A stretch of DNA of 64,000 nucleotides, from contig JALIBN010000019.1 in the NCBI GenBank assembly GCA_030576275.1, positions 124,001 to 188,000 of the forward strand, in the 5' to 3' direction. Shown one piece after another: positions 11,080-21,270 of the stretch (position 1 is its first letter; every line of letters begins with the position of its first letter). The position numbers were made by a program, and so were the translations under genes. The DNA comes from Pseudomonadota bacterium. Its GTDB lineage: Bacteria; Pseudomonadota; Gammaproteobacteria; Nitrosococcales; Methylophagaceae. The notes under the pieces are model-generated. The model did not search any database. It saw only the letters and a program-made list of their open reading frames with translations, and was not told the DNA's origin.

Positions 11080-13026
11080 ATGAATCAAACCTTACTACTC
11101 AGCATCGTCCTTGCGCCATTATTCGGCAGTATTATCGCTGGATTATTTGGCAATCAAGTAGGCCGAGTCTGGGCGCATCGCGTCGCTGTTTATGGTGTCG
11201 GTATTGCCTTTGTCTTATCTGTATGGGTACTTAAGTTAGTCGCTATGGACGGTGAAACATACAACCAGCAAGTCTATCAATGGCTACAGTCTGGTTCCTT
11301 GAGTCTGGAAGTGGGATTTATGGTGGATGCCCTGACCGCGATGATGATGGTTGTGGTGACATTCGTCTCACTGATGGTGCACATCTACACCATAGGCTAT
11401 ATGCAAGACGATGACGGTTATGCCCGTTTTTTTAGTTATATTTCTTTGTTTACCTTCTCGATGTTAATGCTGGTGATGGCTAATAACTTCATGCAACTAT
11501 TCTTTGGTTGGGAAGCCGTTGGTCTAGTTTCATATTTATTAATCGGGTTTTGGTATAAAAAACCGACGGCAATATTTGCTAACTTAAAAGCATTTTTAGT
11601 TAATCGTGTAGGTGACTTCGGATTTTTGCTAGGGATTGCAGGCATATTAATGTATGCCGGTAGTCTGGATTACGTGGAAGTCTTTGCTCAAGCTCCCGTT
11701 ATGTCAGAACAAAGCATCGCGATTTTTACAGGCCATGATTGGTCTGTAATGTCGCTTATTTGTATTTTGCTATTTATTGGCGCCATGGGTAAATCAGCAC
11801 AAGTACCTCTGCATGTATGGTTACCTGACTCTATGGAAGGCCCAACACCGATTTCGGCATTGATCCATGCCGCAACCATGGTAACAGCAGGTATCTTTAT
11901 GGTGACTCGCATGTCGCCATTGTTTGAATTTTCTGAAACCGCTTTATCTTTTGTATTAGTTATCGGTTCTATAACTGCTTTGTTTATGGGCTTTTTGGGA
12001 CTGATTCAAAATGATATTAAACGGGTAATTGCTTATTCCACCTTGTCTCAACTGGGCTATATGACCGTCGCACTCGGCGCATCCGCTTATTCAGCTGGCG
12101 TATTTCATTTAATGACTCACGCTTTCTTTAAAGCCTTATTATTCTTGGGTGCAGGTTCGGTGATTATGGCGATGCATCACGAACAAGATATTCGCAAAAT
12201 GGGCGGATTGAAGAAATATATGCCAATCACTTATTGGACTGCATTAATTGGATCATTGGCATTGATTGGTTTTCCTGGTTTATCGGGCTTTTTTTCTAAA
12301 GATTCGATTATCGAAGCAGTGCATGCTTCCGAAATTGCCGGTAGCAGCTTTGCTTATTTTGCTGTGGTAGTTGGAGTCTTTGTAACTGCGCTGTATAGCT
12401 TCCGACTATTTTTCTTAGTATTCCATGGTAAAGAACGTTTCAAAATTGATAGGCATCATCTTCCACATGAGTCACCCGCTGTGGTGACAGTGCCGTTGAT
12501 CTTATTGGCTATTCCATCGGTAATATCAGGTTACTTGATAGGTTCTATGGTATTCGGTGATTTCTTTGGTAGTGCAATAGTGGTACATGCTAATCATGAT
12601 GTACTGGCGGAACATGCCGAAAGTTATCACGGCGTAATGAGCTTTATGTTGCATGGCTTAACTGCTTTACCTTTCTGGTTGGCAATGGCTGGCATTGCAA
12701 CAGCCTACTACTTGTATATGATGCGCCCTGATATCCCCGCAAAGTTACAGCAACGGTTCAACTGGCTGTACTGCATACTTGATAATAAATACGGTTTTGA
12801 TAGCTTTAATCAAACCGTGTTTGCTGGCGGTGCAAGATCATTTGGAAATTTGTTATGGCAAGTTGGTGACCGGCTTTTAATCGATGGCTTTATTGTCAAT
12901 GGTGCCGCTAAAACCGTTGGATTTACTTCCAAGGTTGTACGTCATGTTCAATCAGGTTATTTATATCACTATGCCTTTGCAATGATTATAGGTCTGTACT
13001 TATTGCTTACCTTTTTTGTGGTCTAA
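11080..13026 (+). CDS. nuoL: NADH-quinone oxidoreductase subunit L
   Basis: NuoL is the distal antiporter-like subunit of complex I, thought to carry one proton channel, with the long lateral helix at its C-terminus. The protein has 648 residues and many membrane helices. It contains the conserved FFGWEAVGLVSYLLIGFW segment with the key glutamate near residue 146, and the KSAQVPLHVWLPDSMEGPTP segment with the central lysine and proline near 230. It lies between nuoK and nuoM in the standard order. Confidence 0.97.
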   Translation: MNQTLLLSIVLAPLFGSIIAGLFGNQVGRVWAHRVAVYGVGIAFVLSVWVLKLVAMDGETYNQQVYQWLQSGSLSLEVGFMVDALTAMMMVVVTFVSLMVHIYTIGYMQDDDGYARFFSYISLFTFSMLMLVMANNFMQLFFGWEAVGLVSYLLIGFWYKKPTAIFANLKAFLVNRVGDFGFLLGIAGILMYAGSLDYVEVFAQAPVMSEQSIAIFTGHDWSVMSLICILLFIGAMGKSAQVPLHVWLPDSMEGPTPISALIHAATMVTAGIFMVTRMSPLFEFSETALSFVLVIGSITALFMGFLGLIQNDIKRVIAYSTLSQLGYMTVALGASAYSAGVFHLMTHAFFKALLFLGAGSVIMAMHHEQDIRKMGGLKKYMPITYWTALIGSLALIGFPGLSGFFSKDSIIEAVHASEIAGSSFAYFAVVVGVFVTALYSFRLFFLVFHGKERFKIDRHHLPHESPAVVTVPLILLAIPSVISGYLIGSMVFGDFFGSAIVVHANHDVLAEHAESYHGVMSFMLHGLTALPFWLAMAGIATAYYLYMMRPDIPAKLQQRFNWLYCILDNKYGFDSFNQTVFAGGARSFGNLLWQVGDRLLIDGFIVNGAAKTVGFTSKVVRHVQSGYLYHYAFAMIIGLYLLLTFFVV

Positions 13027-13036
13027 GAAATTGAAT

Positions 13037-14548
13037 ATGATTACTAATTTTCCTTTATTAAGTCTCATTATTTGGCTACCAATTATTGGTGGCGTAGCCG
13101 TATTGATTAATGGTGATGATAACCCTTGGGCGCGGCCATTATCATTGCTAGTGTCATTGCTCACTTTAGTATTGTCTATTGGTTTATACACTGGTTTTGA
13201 TAACACAACATATCAGATGCAATTTGTTGAGCACACTTCGTGGATTAGCACATTCAACATTAACTATTATTTAGGTATTGATGGCTTTTCGATGCCATTA
13301 ATTATTTTGACTGCATTCTCCACTGTGATTGTTGTGGTTGCTGGTTGGCAAGTTATAGAGCAGCGAGTAAGCCAATATATGGCATCATTTTTGATTATGT
13401 CTGGACTGATGATTGCCGTGTTTGCCGCATTAGACGCCATATTGTTTTATGTGTTTTTTGAAGCGATGTTGATCCCGCTATTTTTAGTCATAGGCATTTG
13501 GGGTGGCCCTAATCGAGTTTATGCCACGATTAAGTTTTTTCTATATACCTTATTTGGTTCCGTATTTTTATTATTAGCATTATTGTATTTACACCATGTC
13601 GCAGGTAGCTTCTCGATTTTGGACTTTCATGATGTAGCATTATCAATGCAAGAACAGTTTTGGCTGTTCTTAGCCTTCTTAATCGCGTTTGCAGTAAAAG
13701 TACCCATGTGGCCTGTGCATACTTGGTTACCCGATGCTCATGTTGAAGCACCAACAGGCGGTTCCGTAATCTTAGCGGCTATTACCCTGAAAATTGGTGG
13801 CTATGGTTTGATACGTTTTGCATTACCTATTACACCTGATGCGAGTTTGGCACTTGATTGGCTAGTGATCGGTTTGTCATTAACCGCCGTGGTCTACATC
13901 GGGCTTGTTGCCTTGGTGCAAACGGATATGAAAAAGTTAATCGCCTACTCCAGTATTGCTCATATGGGGTTTGTAACCTTAGGTTTATTCATTGTATTTA
14001 GAATATTTGCTAACTCGGCTACGGGCAGTGGAGCGGTATTAGCGGTGGAAGGGGCGATGGTGCAAATGATTTCGCATGGCTTTATCGCGGCTGCAATGTT
14101 CTTATGTGTCGGTGTATTATATGACCGTATGCATACCCGTGAAATCAGTGCCTATGGCGGTGTTGCTAATACTATGCCGACCTTTGCTGGCTTTGCTGTA
14201 TTTTTTGCGATGGCAAATGCTGGTTTGCCTGGGACATCAGGATTTGTTGGTGAATTCATGGTGATTTTAGCGGCTTTTCAGGCCAACTTTTGGTTTGCAT
14301 TCTTGGCGGCAACAACCTTGATCTTAGGTGCTGCTTATTCATTGTGGATGGTCAAACGAGTCATATTTGGTGAAGTAGCTAACGAGAATGTCGCCAAATT
14401 AGAAGATATAAATCGTCGTGAGTTTTGGATGTTGGCATCATTAGCCATCATTATTTTAGCGATAGGTTTGTGGCCTGCACCGTTGACTGAAGTGATGCAT
14501 GCATCAGTCGAACACTTATTAACCCAAGTTTCACAGTCTAAGATCTAA
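13037..14548 (+). CDS. nuoM: NADH-quinone oxidoreductase subunit M
   Basis: NuoM is the second antiporter-like membrane subunit of complex I. With the ATG at 13037 it has 503 residues; TTG codons upstream at 13016 and 13031 are possible but less likely, because the ATG has AAGAAA about 7 bp ahead and gives the usual N-terminus. The proton-path glutamate is in [21 protein letters not shown], and the conserved lysine lies before [18 protein letters not shown]. It follows nuoL with about 10 bp between stop and start. Confidence 0.95.
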   Translation: MITNFPLLSLIIWLPIIGGVAVLINGDDNPWARPLSLLVSLLTLVLSIGLYTGFDNTTYQMQFVEHTSWISTFNINYYLGIDGFSMPLIILTAFSTVIVVVAGWQVIEQRVSQYMASFLIMSGLMIAVFAALDAILFYVFFEAMLIPLFLVIGIWGGPNRVYATIKFFLYTLFGSVFLLLALLYLHHVAGSFSILDFHDVALSMQEQFWLFLAFLIAFAVKVPMWPVHTWLPDAHVEAPTGGSVILAAITLKIGGYGLIRFALPITPDASLALDWLVIGLSLTAVVYIGLVALVQTDMKKLIAYSSIAHMGFVTLGLFIVFRIFANSATGSGAVLAVEGAMVQMISHGFIAAAMFLCVGVLYDRMHTREISAYGGVANTMPTFAGFAVFFAMANAGLPGTSGFVGEFMVILAAFQANFWFAFLAATTLILGAAYSLWMVKRVIFGEVANENVAKLEDINRREFWMLASLAIIILAIGLWPAPLTEVMHASVEHLLTQVSQSKI

Positions 14549-14562
14549 AGGTGGCAACAGAC

Positions 14563-15999
14563 ATGATGTTTGAAGTGACAAATATGGCTTTTGCGCTACC
14601 AGAAATGTTTATGCTAGCAATGGCGTGCGTGATCTTGTTAGTGGTCGCCTTCTTAGGTAAAACTGCGGCAGGTCCAGCTTATGTGCTAAGTCAACTGACG
14701 TTAGCTATAACAATGGTGCTCATTTATCAATCTATGGGTGAAGTAGGGGGACTCACGTTTGATGGCACCTACATAAAAGATATCTTCAGCGATATTTTAA
14801 AGATGACTATCTGTGCGCTTAATATCGTGGTGTTAACCTACTCTACTAGCTACTTGAAGGCACGCGGCCTATTTCAAGGCGAATATTATGTACTGGCGAT
14901 ATTTTCTACCTTAGGCATGATGATCATGGTGTCTGCCTATCATTTCTTAACTCTTTATTTGGGCCTAGAACTGATGTCGCTATGCCTCTATGCCATGGTG
15001 GCGATGCATCGAGATTCAGCGGTAGCTACAGAAGCGGCAATGAAATACTTCATTCTTGGTGCAATCGCATCAGGTATGTTGCTCTATGGCATGTCGATTA
15101 TTTATGGCGTGACAGGCAGTCTAGCGCTAACTACTATTGCAGACACTATTCAGGCAGGCGGAATAGATAATACGGTGCTTAGTTTTGGTTTAGTCTTTTT
15201 GATTATCGGCATCGGTTTTAAGTTAGGCGCTGTTCCGTTTCACATGTGGTTGCCAGACGTCTATCACGGCGCTCCGACCGCAGTGACACTGTTTATTGCC
15301 ACGGCACCCAAAATTGCGGCATTTGCAATGGCCATGCGTTTGTTAGTTGATGGCTTGGGTGATGCCCATGAATACTGGCAAGGAATGGTTATCATGCTAT
15401 CAGTATTATCAATGATAATAGGTAATGTTGTTGCCATCGCACAAACTAACTTAAAACGTATGCTAGCGTACTCCACTATATCGCACATAGGTTTTATTTT
15501 GCTGGGTATTTTGTCTGGTAGCCAAGAAGGCTACGCGGCGGCAATGTTTTATGCTTTAGTCTATTCTTTAATGAGTTTGGGCGGCTTTGGTATGATCATC
15601 TTGATGAGCCGAAATGGCTTTGAGGCAGATAACATTAATGATTTCAAAGGTTTAAGTGGTCGCAATCCATGGTATGCATTAATGATGTTAATTTTGATGT
15701 TCTCAATGGCTGGTATTCCACCGTTAGTGGGTTTCTATGCTAAGTTAACCGTGATTAAATCGGTGGTCGATATTAACTTGATGTCAGTCGCCGTTGTGGC
15801 GGTAGTAATGTCGGTAATAGGTGCGTATTATTATTTACGGATTATCAAGGTCATGTATTTTGATAAAGCTATACAACATGAAGAACTACAAGCGCCGGTA
15901 GATATGCGTGTTATGTTTAGTGTGAATGCCTTGACGGTTTTTGCTCTTGGCATATTTCCAGGATCATTATTAGCACTGTGTACTAGTGTTTTCTCATAA
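14563..15999 (+). CDS. nuoN: NADH-quinone oxidoreductase subunit N
   Basis: NuoN is the third antiporter-like subunit and closes the operon. A GTG at 14551 is in frame, but that codon lies inside the purine-rich AAAGGTGG sequence that makes a good ribosome binding site for the ATG at 14563, so 14563 is preferred (478 residues). The family motif [14 protein letters not shown] holds the conserved glutamate, and [18 protein letters not shown] is the central signature. Confidence 0.94.
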   Translation: MMFEVTNMAFALPEMFMLAMACVILLVVAFLGKTAAGPAYVLSQLTLAITMVLIYQSMGEVGGLTFDGTYIKDIFSDILKMTICALNIVVLTYSTSYLKARGLFQGEYYVLAIFSTLGMMIMVSAYHFLTLYLGLELMSLCLYAMVAMHRDSAVATEAAMKYFILGAIASGMLLYGMSIIYGVTGSLALTTIADTIQAGGIDNTVLSFGLVFLIIGIGFKLGAVPFHMWLPDVYHGAPTAVTLFIATAPKIAAFAMAMRLLVDGLGDAHEYWQGMVIMLSVLSMIIGNVVAIAQTNLKRMLAYSTISHIGFILLGILSGSQEGYAAAMFYALVYSLMSLGGFGMIILMSRNGFEADNINDFKGLSGRNPWYALMMLILMFSMAGIPPLVGFYAKLTVIKSVVDINLMSVAVVAVVMSVIGAYYYLRIIKVMYFDKAIQHEELQAPVDMRVMFSVNALTVFALGIFPGSLLALCTSVFS

Positions 16000-16014
16000 A
16001 CAACTGATAAAGCT

Positions 16015-16320
16015 ATGTCATCAACAATACTCATTTTAATATTTTTCATTATTGCTAATTTACCGTGGATTAGTGAGCGTGCTTTCCTTGTCATCCGTTT
16101 ATCTAACGTTAAATCGTCATGGCTGAGATTAGTAGAGTTAATCGTCTTTTATTTTGTAAGCTTATTGATTGCGATCGCTGCGGAAATTCAATTTTCTGGT
16201 GAAATTTTCCCCCAACAGTGGGAGTTTTTCGTGACTACGTTTTCCGCCTTTTTAGTTTTGGCTGTGCCAGGCGTTATATATCGTTATCAATGGTTAGCTA
16301 TGCAAAAACATATGGTGTAA
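16015..16320 (+). CDS. DUF2818 family membrane protein
   Basis: This 101-residue hydrophobic protein has about three membrane segments (3-19, 37-58 and 71-90). From memory of the family it is DUF2818, whose genes repeatedly sit just behind nuoN in beta- and gammaproteobacteria. No function is established. The position 15 bp after nuoN, with 15 bp to the next gene, suggests co-transcription with complex I and possibly a role in its assembly; that is inference. The start ATG at 16015 has no strong Shine-Dalgarno sequence. Confidence 0.85.
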   Translation: MSSTILILIFFIIANLPWISERAFLVIRLSNVKSSWLRLVELIVFYFVSLLIAIAAEIQFSGEIFPQQWEFFVTTFSAFLVLAVPGVIYRYQWLAMQKHMV

Positions 16321-16335
16321 TAAATAAGGATTGTT

Positions 16336-17415
16336 ATGACCGATATAGCGATATGGATAGCTAATTTTGACCCGACAACTCAGCTTGTCGTTGGCGCAAT
16401 ATATTATCTTGCCGCAGCAATGTTGCTTGCATCAGTTATAGATCTATTAGTAAAACTTGGAGCTCGTTACGGCATTAATGAAGATAAACGCCCGATATTA
16501 CACTTCATACTTAAAAAAATACGAGTTCCATTAGCATGGTCGGTGATTTTACTGGGCATAAACTTCACCATCGCACAGCTCTCTTTATCACCTTGGCTGA
16601 GTAATTTAGTCCTCCAAATTTCTCAAACAGTAACTATTATTGTCTGGGGCCAAGCTACATACCGTATTATTCGCTTCACGCTAAAAACTCACTGCACATC
16701 GTCTACTAAGATCGGATTTTTAAAACCCCAAACACTACCGCTATTTGATAATCTCGCCAGCATCGCAATGGTGGTGTTGGGACTGTATTTTATATTCCTG
16801 ACATGGCAAATAGACATGACTGCTTGGTTAGCTTCTGCTGGCGTTGTAGGTATTGCAGTTGGTTTTGCCGCTAAAGATACTTTAGCCAACTTGTTTTCTG
16901 GGGTATTTATCCTGGCAGACTCCCCCTATGAAATTGGCGATTATATCGTGATAGATTCTGGTGAACGAGGGAAGGTTACTCACATTGGTTTGCGATCAAC
17001 GCGAATGTTAACGCGTGATGATTTAGAAATTACCGTGCCAAATTCGCTTATTGCTAATGGCAAAATAATCAATGAAAGCAAAGGCCAACATGTAAAGTCA
17101 CGGGTTAGGTTGGCCGTGAGTGTTGCTTATGGTAGCGATATTGATAAGGTTCGCAGAGTTCTACTTGAAGAGGCTGCACAAGAAAACGGGGCATGCACCT
17201 CGCCTGAGCCTCGAGTAAGATTTCGACGTTTTGGTGGATCAGGCTTAGATATTGAGCTTTTATTTTGGATTGATGATCCGGAAGTACGTGGTCGCATATT
17301 AGATTTACTTAATGTTTCTGTATATAAGCGTTTTGCCGCTGAAGGTATAGAAATCCCGTATAGCAAGCATGACCTTTATATCAAACAGATGCCTTCAGAA
17401 AATAAGATTTTGTAA
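16336..17415 (+). CDS. MscS-family mechanosensitive ion channel
   Basis: The protein belongs to the small-conductance mechanosensitive channels that open under membrane tension to relieve osmotic pressure. The pore helix and its entry into the beta domain are recognisable as GVVGIAVGFAAKDTLANLFS (residues 169-188), followed by the MscS motif SPYEIGDYI. About five hydrophobic segments precede or include it. It has 359 residues, longer than E. coli MscS (286), with an extra N-terminal part. It lies 15 bp after the DUF2818 gene and may be the last gene of the nuo transcript. Confidence 0.92.
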   Translation: MTDIAIWIANFDPTTQLVVGAIYYLAAAMLLASVIDLLVKLGARYGINEDKRPILHFILKKIRVPLAWSVILLGINFTIAQLSLSPWLSNLVLQISQTVTIIVWGQATYRIIRFTLKTHCTSSTKIGFLKPQTLPLFDNLASIAMVVLGLYFIFLTWQIDMTAWLASAGVVGIAVGFAAKDTLANLFSGVFILADSPYEIGDYIVIDSGERGKVTHIGLRSTRMLTRDDLEITVPNSLIANGKIINESKGQHVKSRVRLAVSVAYGSDIDKVRRVLLEEAAQENGACTSPEPRVRFRRFGGSGLDIELLFWIDDPEVRGRILDLLNVSVYKRFAAEGIEIPYSKHDLYIKQMPSENKIL

Positions 17416-17635
17416 GTGTAAAATTTTTTTGAATGTCGAGAACTAAATCTGTATGTTAGTTGCTAATAATACATTAAATAGACTGTAACTGGAGTCATAA
17501 GAGTATTAAGTAAGCTACGAACCTGCTTTTACCTGTATTGTCGTTTAAGCGTGCGATAACTTACGAATTGGTATAGAATAGTAGGGTTTATTTTCGTGTT
17601 TTTGTAACACATTATCATTTTCAGAGACGAACACA

Positions 17636-19729
17636 ATGGCTGCAGATCTATCCAAATATAGAAATATTGGTATCTTCGCGCATGTAGATGCGGGTAAGAC
17701 CACCACCACAGAACGAATTTTGAAACTAACCGGTAAAATTCATAAAATCGGTGAAGTACATGATGGCGAATCAACAATGGATTTCATGGATCAGGAAGCT
17801 GAACGTGGGATAACCATTCAATCAGCGGCCACAACTTGCGAATGGGACGGTCACCGTCTAAACGTAATTGATACACCAGGTCACGTTGATTTCACAATTG
17901 AAGTATATCGCTCACTAAAAGTATTAGATGGTGGTGTTGGTGTATTCTGTGGTTCAGGTGGTGTAGAACCTCAATCTGAAACTAACTGGCGTTATGCTAA
18001 TGACTCTGAAGTTTCTCGTATTATCTTTGTTAATAAACTAGATCGTATGGGTGCAGACTTCTTCCGAGTTGTTAAACAAGTTAAAGATGTATTAGGTGCC
18101 CACCCATTAGTAATGGTATTACCAATTGGTATCGAAGAAGATTTCAAAGGTTGTGTTGATTTATTAACCCGTAAAGCATGGATATGGGATAACGAACAAG
18201 ATACAACTGCTTTCCGTATTGAAGAGCCACCTGCTGATATGGCGGATCAAATCGAAGAATACCGCGAAATGTTGGTTGAAACAGCGGTTGAGCAAGATGA
18301 TGATTTGATGGAAAAATATCTTGATGGTGAAGAGCCTTCAATCGAAGCTATTCAAAAATGTATCCGTTCAGGTACATTGAAAATGGATTTCTTCCCAACA
18401 TATTGTGGTTCAGCCTTTAAAGATAAAGGTGTTCAAATGGTATTGGATGCTGTTGTATCCTATTTACCGAGCCCAACTGAAGTTGATCCTCAACCTGAAG
18501 TTGATTTGGAAGGTGAACCAACAGGTAAGTTTGCGATTGTTGATACTGATGGACCTTTCCGTGCACTTGCGTTTAAAATAATGGATGACCGTTTTGGCGC
18601 ATTGACCTTTATCCGTATCTATTCAGGTACTTTAAATAAAGGTGATACTGTACTTAATACGTTCACAGGTAAAACAGAACGTGTTGGTCGAATGGTAGAA
18701 ATGCATGCTGATGATCGTAATGAATTAAGTCATGCTCATGCCGGTGATATTATTGCCATCGTAGGTATGAAAGATACACAAACAGGACACACCTTGTGTG
18801 ATCCTAAAAACCCAGCGACATTAGAACCAATGGTTTTCCCTGATCCAGTTATTTCAATTGCCATTTCACCTAAAGATAAAGCAGCATCTGAAAAAATGGG
18901 TATTGCACTGGGTAAAATGATCAAAGAAGATCCTTCATTCCGTGTTGAAACTGATCAAGACAGTGGCGAAACTATCATCAAAGGTATGGGTGAATTACAT
19001 TTAGATATCAAAGTTGATATCTTACGCCGTACACATGGTGTTGACGTTACAGTAGGTGCACCACAAGTAGCTTACCGTGAAACAATTACGCTACGTACTG
19101 AAGACAGCTACACCCACAAAAAACAATCAGGTGGTTCTGGTCAATTTGGTAAGATCGACTACATCATCGAGCCAGGTGAAACGGGTAGTGGTTATGTGTT
19201 TGAATCAGTTGTTACGGGTGGTTCTGTACCTCGTGAATTCTGGCCTGCAGTTGAAACTGGTTTCAAGAAAATGATGGGACGCGGCGTACTTGCTGGTTAC
19301 CCTTGTTTAGACTTCAAAGTAACGTTAACTGATGGTTCTTTCCATGCGGTCGATTCATCTGCAATGGCATTTGAATTAGCAGCAATGGGCGCATATCGTC
19401 AAACAATGAAAAAAGCCGGTCCACAGATCATGGAACCAATCATGAAAGTGGATGTATTTACACCTGATGATCATGTTGGTGATGTTATCGGTGACCTTAA
19501 TCGTCGTCGTGGCATGATTAAATCACAAGATGCAGGTGTAACAGGTGTACGTATTAAAGCAGACGTTCCATTGAGTGAAATGTTTGGTTATATCGGTACG
19601 CTACGTACAATGACATCGGGTCGTGGTCAGTTCTCTATGGAGTTCTTACAATATAGTCCTTGTCCGCGGAATATTTCTGAGCAAGTAATTACAGATGCTA
19701 AAGAACGTGAAGCAGCTGCAAAGAAATAA
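17636..19729 (+). CDS. fusA: Elongation factor G, EF-G2-type paralogue
   Basis: EF-G is a GTPase that drives ribosomal translocation and recycling. G1 is AHVDAGKT (15-22), G3 is DTPGH (79-83) and G4 is NKLD (near 134). At 697 residues it covers domains I to V. The N-terminus [21 protein letters not shown] and the segment [13 protein letters not shown] match, as I recall them, the second EF-G of Vibrio and Pseudomonas rather than the canonical one. It stands alone, outside the rpsL-rpsG-fusA-tuf cluster, with its own terminator. The codon choice (GGT, CGT, GAA, AAA) suggests strong expression. Confidence 0.93.
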   Translation: MAADLSKYRNIGIFAHVDAGKTTTTERILKLTGKIHKIGEVHDGESTMDFMDQEAERGITIQSAATTCEWDGHRLNVIDTPGHVDFTIEVYRSLKVLDGGVGVFCGSGGVEPQSETNWRYANDSEVSRIIFVNKLDRMGADFFRVVKQVKDVLGAHPLVMVLPIGIEEDFKGCVDLLTRKAWIWDNEQDTTAFRIEEPPADMADQIEEYREMLVETAVEQDDDLMEKYLDGEEPSIEAIQKCIRSGTLKMDFFPTYCGSAFKDKGVQMVLDAVVSYLPSPTEVDPQPEVDLEGEPTGKFAIVDTDGPFRALAFKIMDDRFGALTFIRIYSGTLNKGDTVLNTFTGKTERVGRMVEMHADDRNELSHAHAGDIIAIVGMKDTQTGHTLCDPKNPATLEPMVFPDPVISIAISPKDKAASEKMGIALGKMIKEDPSFRVETDQDSGETIIKGMGELHLDIKVDILRRTHGVDVTVGAPQVAYRETITLRTEDSYTHKKQSGGSGQFGKIDYIIEPGETGSGYVFESVVTGGSVPREFWPAVETGFKKMMGRGVLAGYPCLDFKVTLTDGSFHAVDSSAMAFELAAMGAYRQTMKKAGPQIMEPIMKVDVFTPDDHVGDVIGDLNRRRGMIKSQDAGVTGVRIKADVPLSEMFGYIGTLRTMTSGRGQFSMEFLQYSPCPRNISEQVITDAKEREAAAKK

Positions 19730-19750
19730 GTAAGTAGTATTTGGTTAAAT

Positions 19751-19787
19751 AAAAAAGGGGCTGATTATTAATCAGCCCCTTTTTTTA
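19751..19787 (+). terminator. Rho-independent terminator after the EF-G2 gene
   Basis: A GGGGCTGAT arm (19757-19765) and an ATCAGCCCC arm (19771-19779) form a perfect stem with loop TATTA. It is flanked by A residues before and a T run after, so it could also stop minus-strand transcripts. Confidence 0.93.
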
Positions 19788-19889
19788 TGTCAGTACCTTG
19801 AGAAGTAAGTTTAAATAGCCTTATCGTTACATAGTTTTTATTTTAACTGTTCTAAAAACTAGGGCGAAAACACTATTTTTTATTATAAA

Positions 19890-20861
19890 TTATTTCTCAT
19901 CACGATTGAGTCTTTGATCTTTGGCTAGTGCAGCCAAAATATTGAGCATGTCATTTGGCATCTCAACTTGCCACGAAACAGCTTCACCTGATCCGGGGTG
20001 AATAAAGCCTAATGAGCCTGCATGGAGCGCTTGACGACGGAAACCCTGTAAGGCTTCGCGAAACTCTTCTGTCGAGTTCTTAGGGAGTCTTAATCGACCA
20101 CCATAGACTGGATCACCAAATAGTGGATAACGGATATGTGCCATATGAACACGAATCTGATGAGTACGACCCGTTTCTAGCTTACAGCGTATATGGGTGT
20201 GAGCACGGTAACGATGGGCTACACGGTAGTGAGTAATCGCTGTTTTTCCCGATGATGTGACAGCCATACGCTTACGTTCAACTGGATGACGGCCCATGGG
20301 TTGATCAACAGTACCACCTGCAGTCATAACACCCATAGCAATGGCTTGATATTCACGTTCTACAGAGCGCTCTTGTAACTGGTTTACGAGTGAGTTATGT
20401 GCCTGTAATGTCTTGGCAATCATCAACAAACCAGTAGTACCTTTATCTATACGATGCACGATACCGGCTCGAGGAATAATTTCCAGTTCTGGTGCGTGGC
20501 TTAATAATGCATTCACGAGAGTACCATCGTGATTTCCGGCACCAGGATGGACCACCATACCTGCTTCTTTATTGATGATTAGGATATCTTCGTCTTCATA
20601 AACAATATCAAGCTTAATGTCTTCTGCGATCCATGTATCATCAACCGCTTCTATTTGGGCATTGATGACTACATGTTCTCCTCCTAGAACTGAATCACGC
20701 GGACGAAATTGTTGTTTGTCTACGCTGACAAAACCTGCTTTAATCCATTTTGTGAGTTGACCTCGCGAGTAGTCAGGAAAAAGTTGGGCAAGCGCTTGGT
20801 CGAGTCTCATTCCAGATGATTCGTCAGGAATAAAGTCTTCAAGTAAAAGGGTTTCAGACAT
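19890..20861 (-). CDS. rluD: 23S rRNA pseudouridine(1911/1915/1917) synthase
   Basis: RluD makes three pseudouridines in helix 69 of 23S rRNA, which matter for subunit joining and termination. The 323-residue protein has an N-terminal S4 RNA-binding domain (about 17-75) and a catalytic domain with the motif HRIDKGTTG (136-144), where D139 is the catalytic aspartate. The start ATG at 20861 gives the usual acidic N-terminus. In many gammaproteobacteria rluD diverges from bamD; here its divergent neighbour is a cytochrome gene and bamD is 30 kb away. Confidence 0.95.
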   Translation of the reverse strand: MSETLLLEDFIPDESSGMRLDQALAQLFPDYSRGQLTKWIKAGFVSVDKQQFRPRDSVLGGEHVVINAQIEAVDDTWIAEDIKLDIVYEDEDILIINKEAGMVVHPGAGNHDGTLVNALLSHAPELEIIPRAGIVHRIDKGTTGLLMIAKTLQAHNSLVNQLQERSVEREYQAIAMGVMTAGGTVDQPMGRHPVERKRMAVTSSGKTAITHYRVAHRYRAHTHIRCKLETGRTHQIRVHMAHIRYPLFGDPVYGGRLRLPKNSTEEFREALQGFRRQALHAGSLGFIHPGSGEAVSWQVEMPNDMLNILAALAKDQRLNRDEK

Positions 20862-20878
20862 GGGAAGTTATTTATACT

Positions 20879-20894
20879 ATGATGATGAAGTCAT
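20879..20894. promoter_or_regulatory. Inverted repeat between rluD and the cytochrome c gene
   Basis: ATGATGA and TCATCAT form a perfect 7-bp inverted repeat with a 2-bp spacer in the 80-bp divergent region. The position would suit a dimeric regulator acting on either promoter. TATACT (20873-20878, plus) and TATAAT (minus, just beyond the repeat) are -10-like hexamers beside it, but neither has a good -35. This is only a candidate site. Confidence 0.3.
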
Positions 20895-20941
20895 CATTAT
20901 AGCCTAGGCGATAACTATTGGCTGATTTTAAGGAGTGGATA

Positions 20942-21235
20942 ATGCGTTGTAATTTAATTGTTTTATGTCTGTTGGGCTTTGCCGCTACAACTGTTATTGC
21001 TGAAGAAACTAGAAATGCTGAACTACTAGCGTCATCTTGCGCGGCTTGCCATGGTACAAATGGACATAGTGTGGGTGGACTGCCGAGCTTAGCCGGTGTG
21101 GATAAGCTCTATTTGATTGAACAAATGCAACAATTTGTCAGTGGTGAACGCACGTCGACTGTCATGCTACATCACGCGAGTGGTTATACAGCAGAAGAAA
21201 TTGAATTGATGGCTGACTTTTTTTCAAAACAATAG
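20942..21235 (+). CDS. Periplasmic monohaem cytochrome c, FccA-like
   Basis: The product is a small exported class I cytochrome c, probably an electron carrier in the periplasm. A 20-residue signal peptide ends at A20. The haem site is CAACH (C33, C36, H37), and M75 is the best candidate sixth ligand. The pattern SCAACHGTNG, then RTSTVM and GYTAEEIELMADFF, resembles the cytochrome subunit of flavocytochrome c sulfide dehydrogenase. An in-frame TTG lies upstream at 20918, but AAGGAG 6 bp before the ATG at 20942 decides the start. The likely flavoprotein partner is encoded 22 kb away at 43242-44513. Confidence 0.88.
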   Translation: MRCNLIVLCLLGFAATTVIAEETRNAELLASSCAACHGTNGHSVGGLPSLAGVDKLYLIEQMQQFVSGERTSTVMLHHASGYTAEEIELMADFFSKQ

Positions 21236-21270
21236 TCATTCTGTATTAGATTGTTTGATTAGGCTAAACT

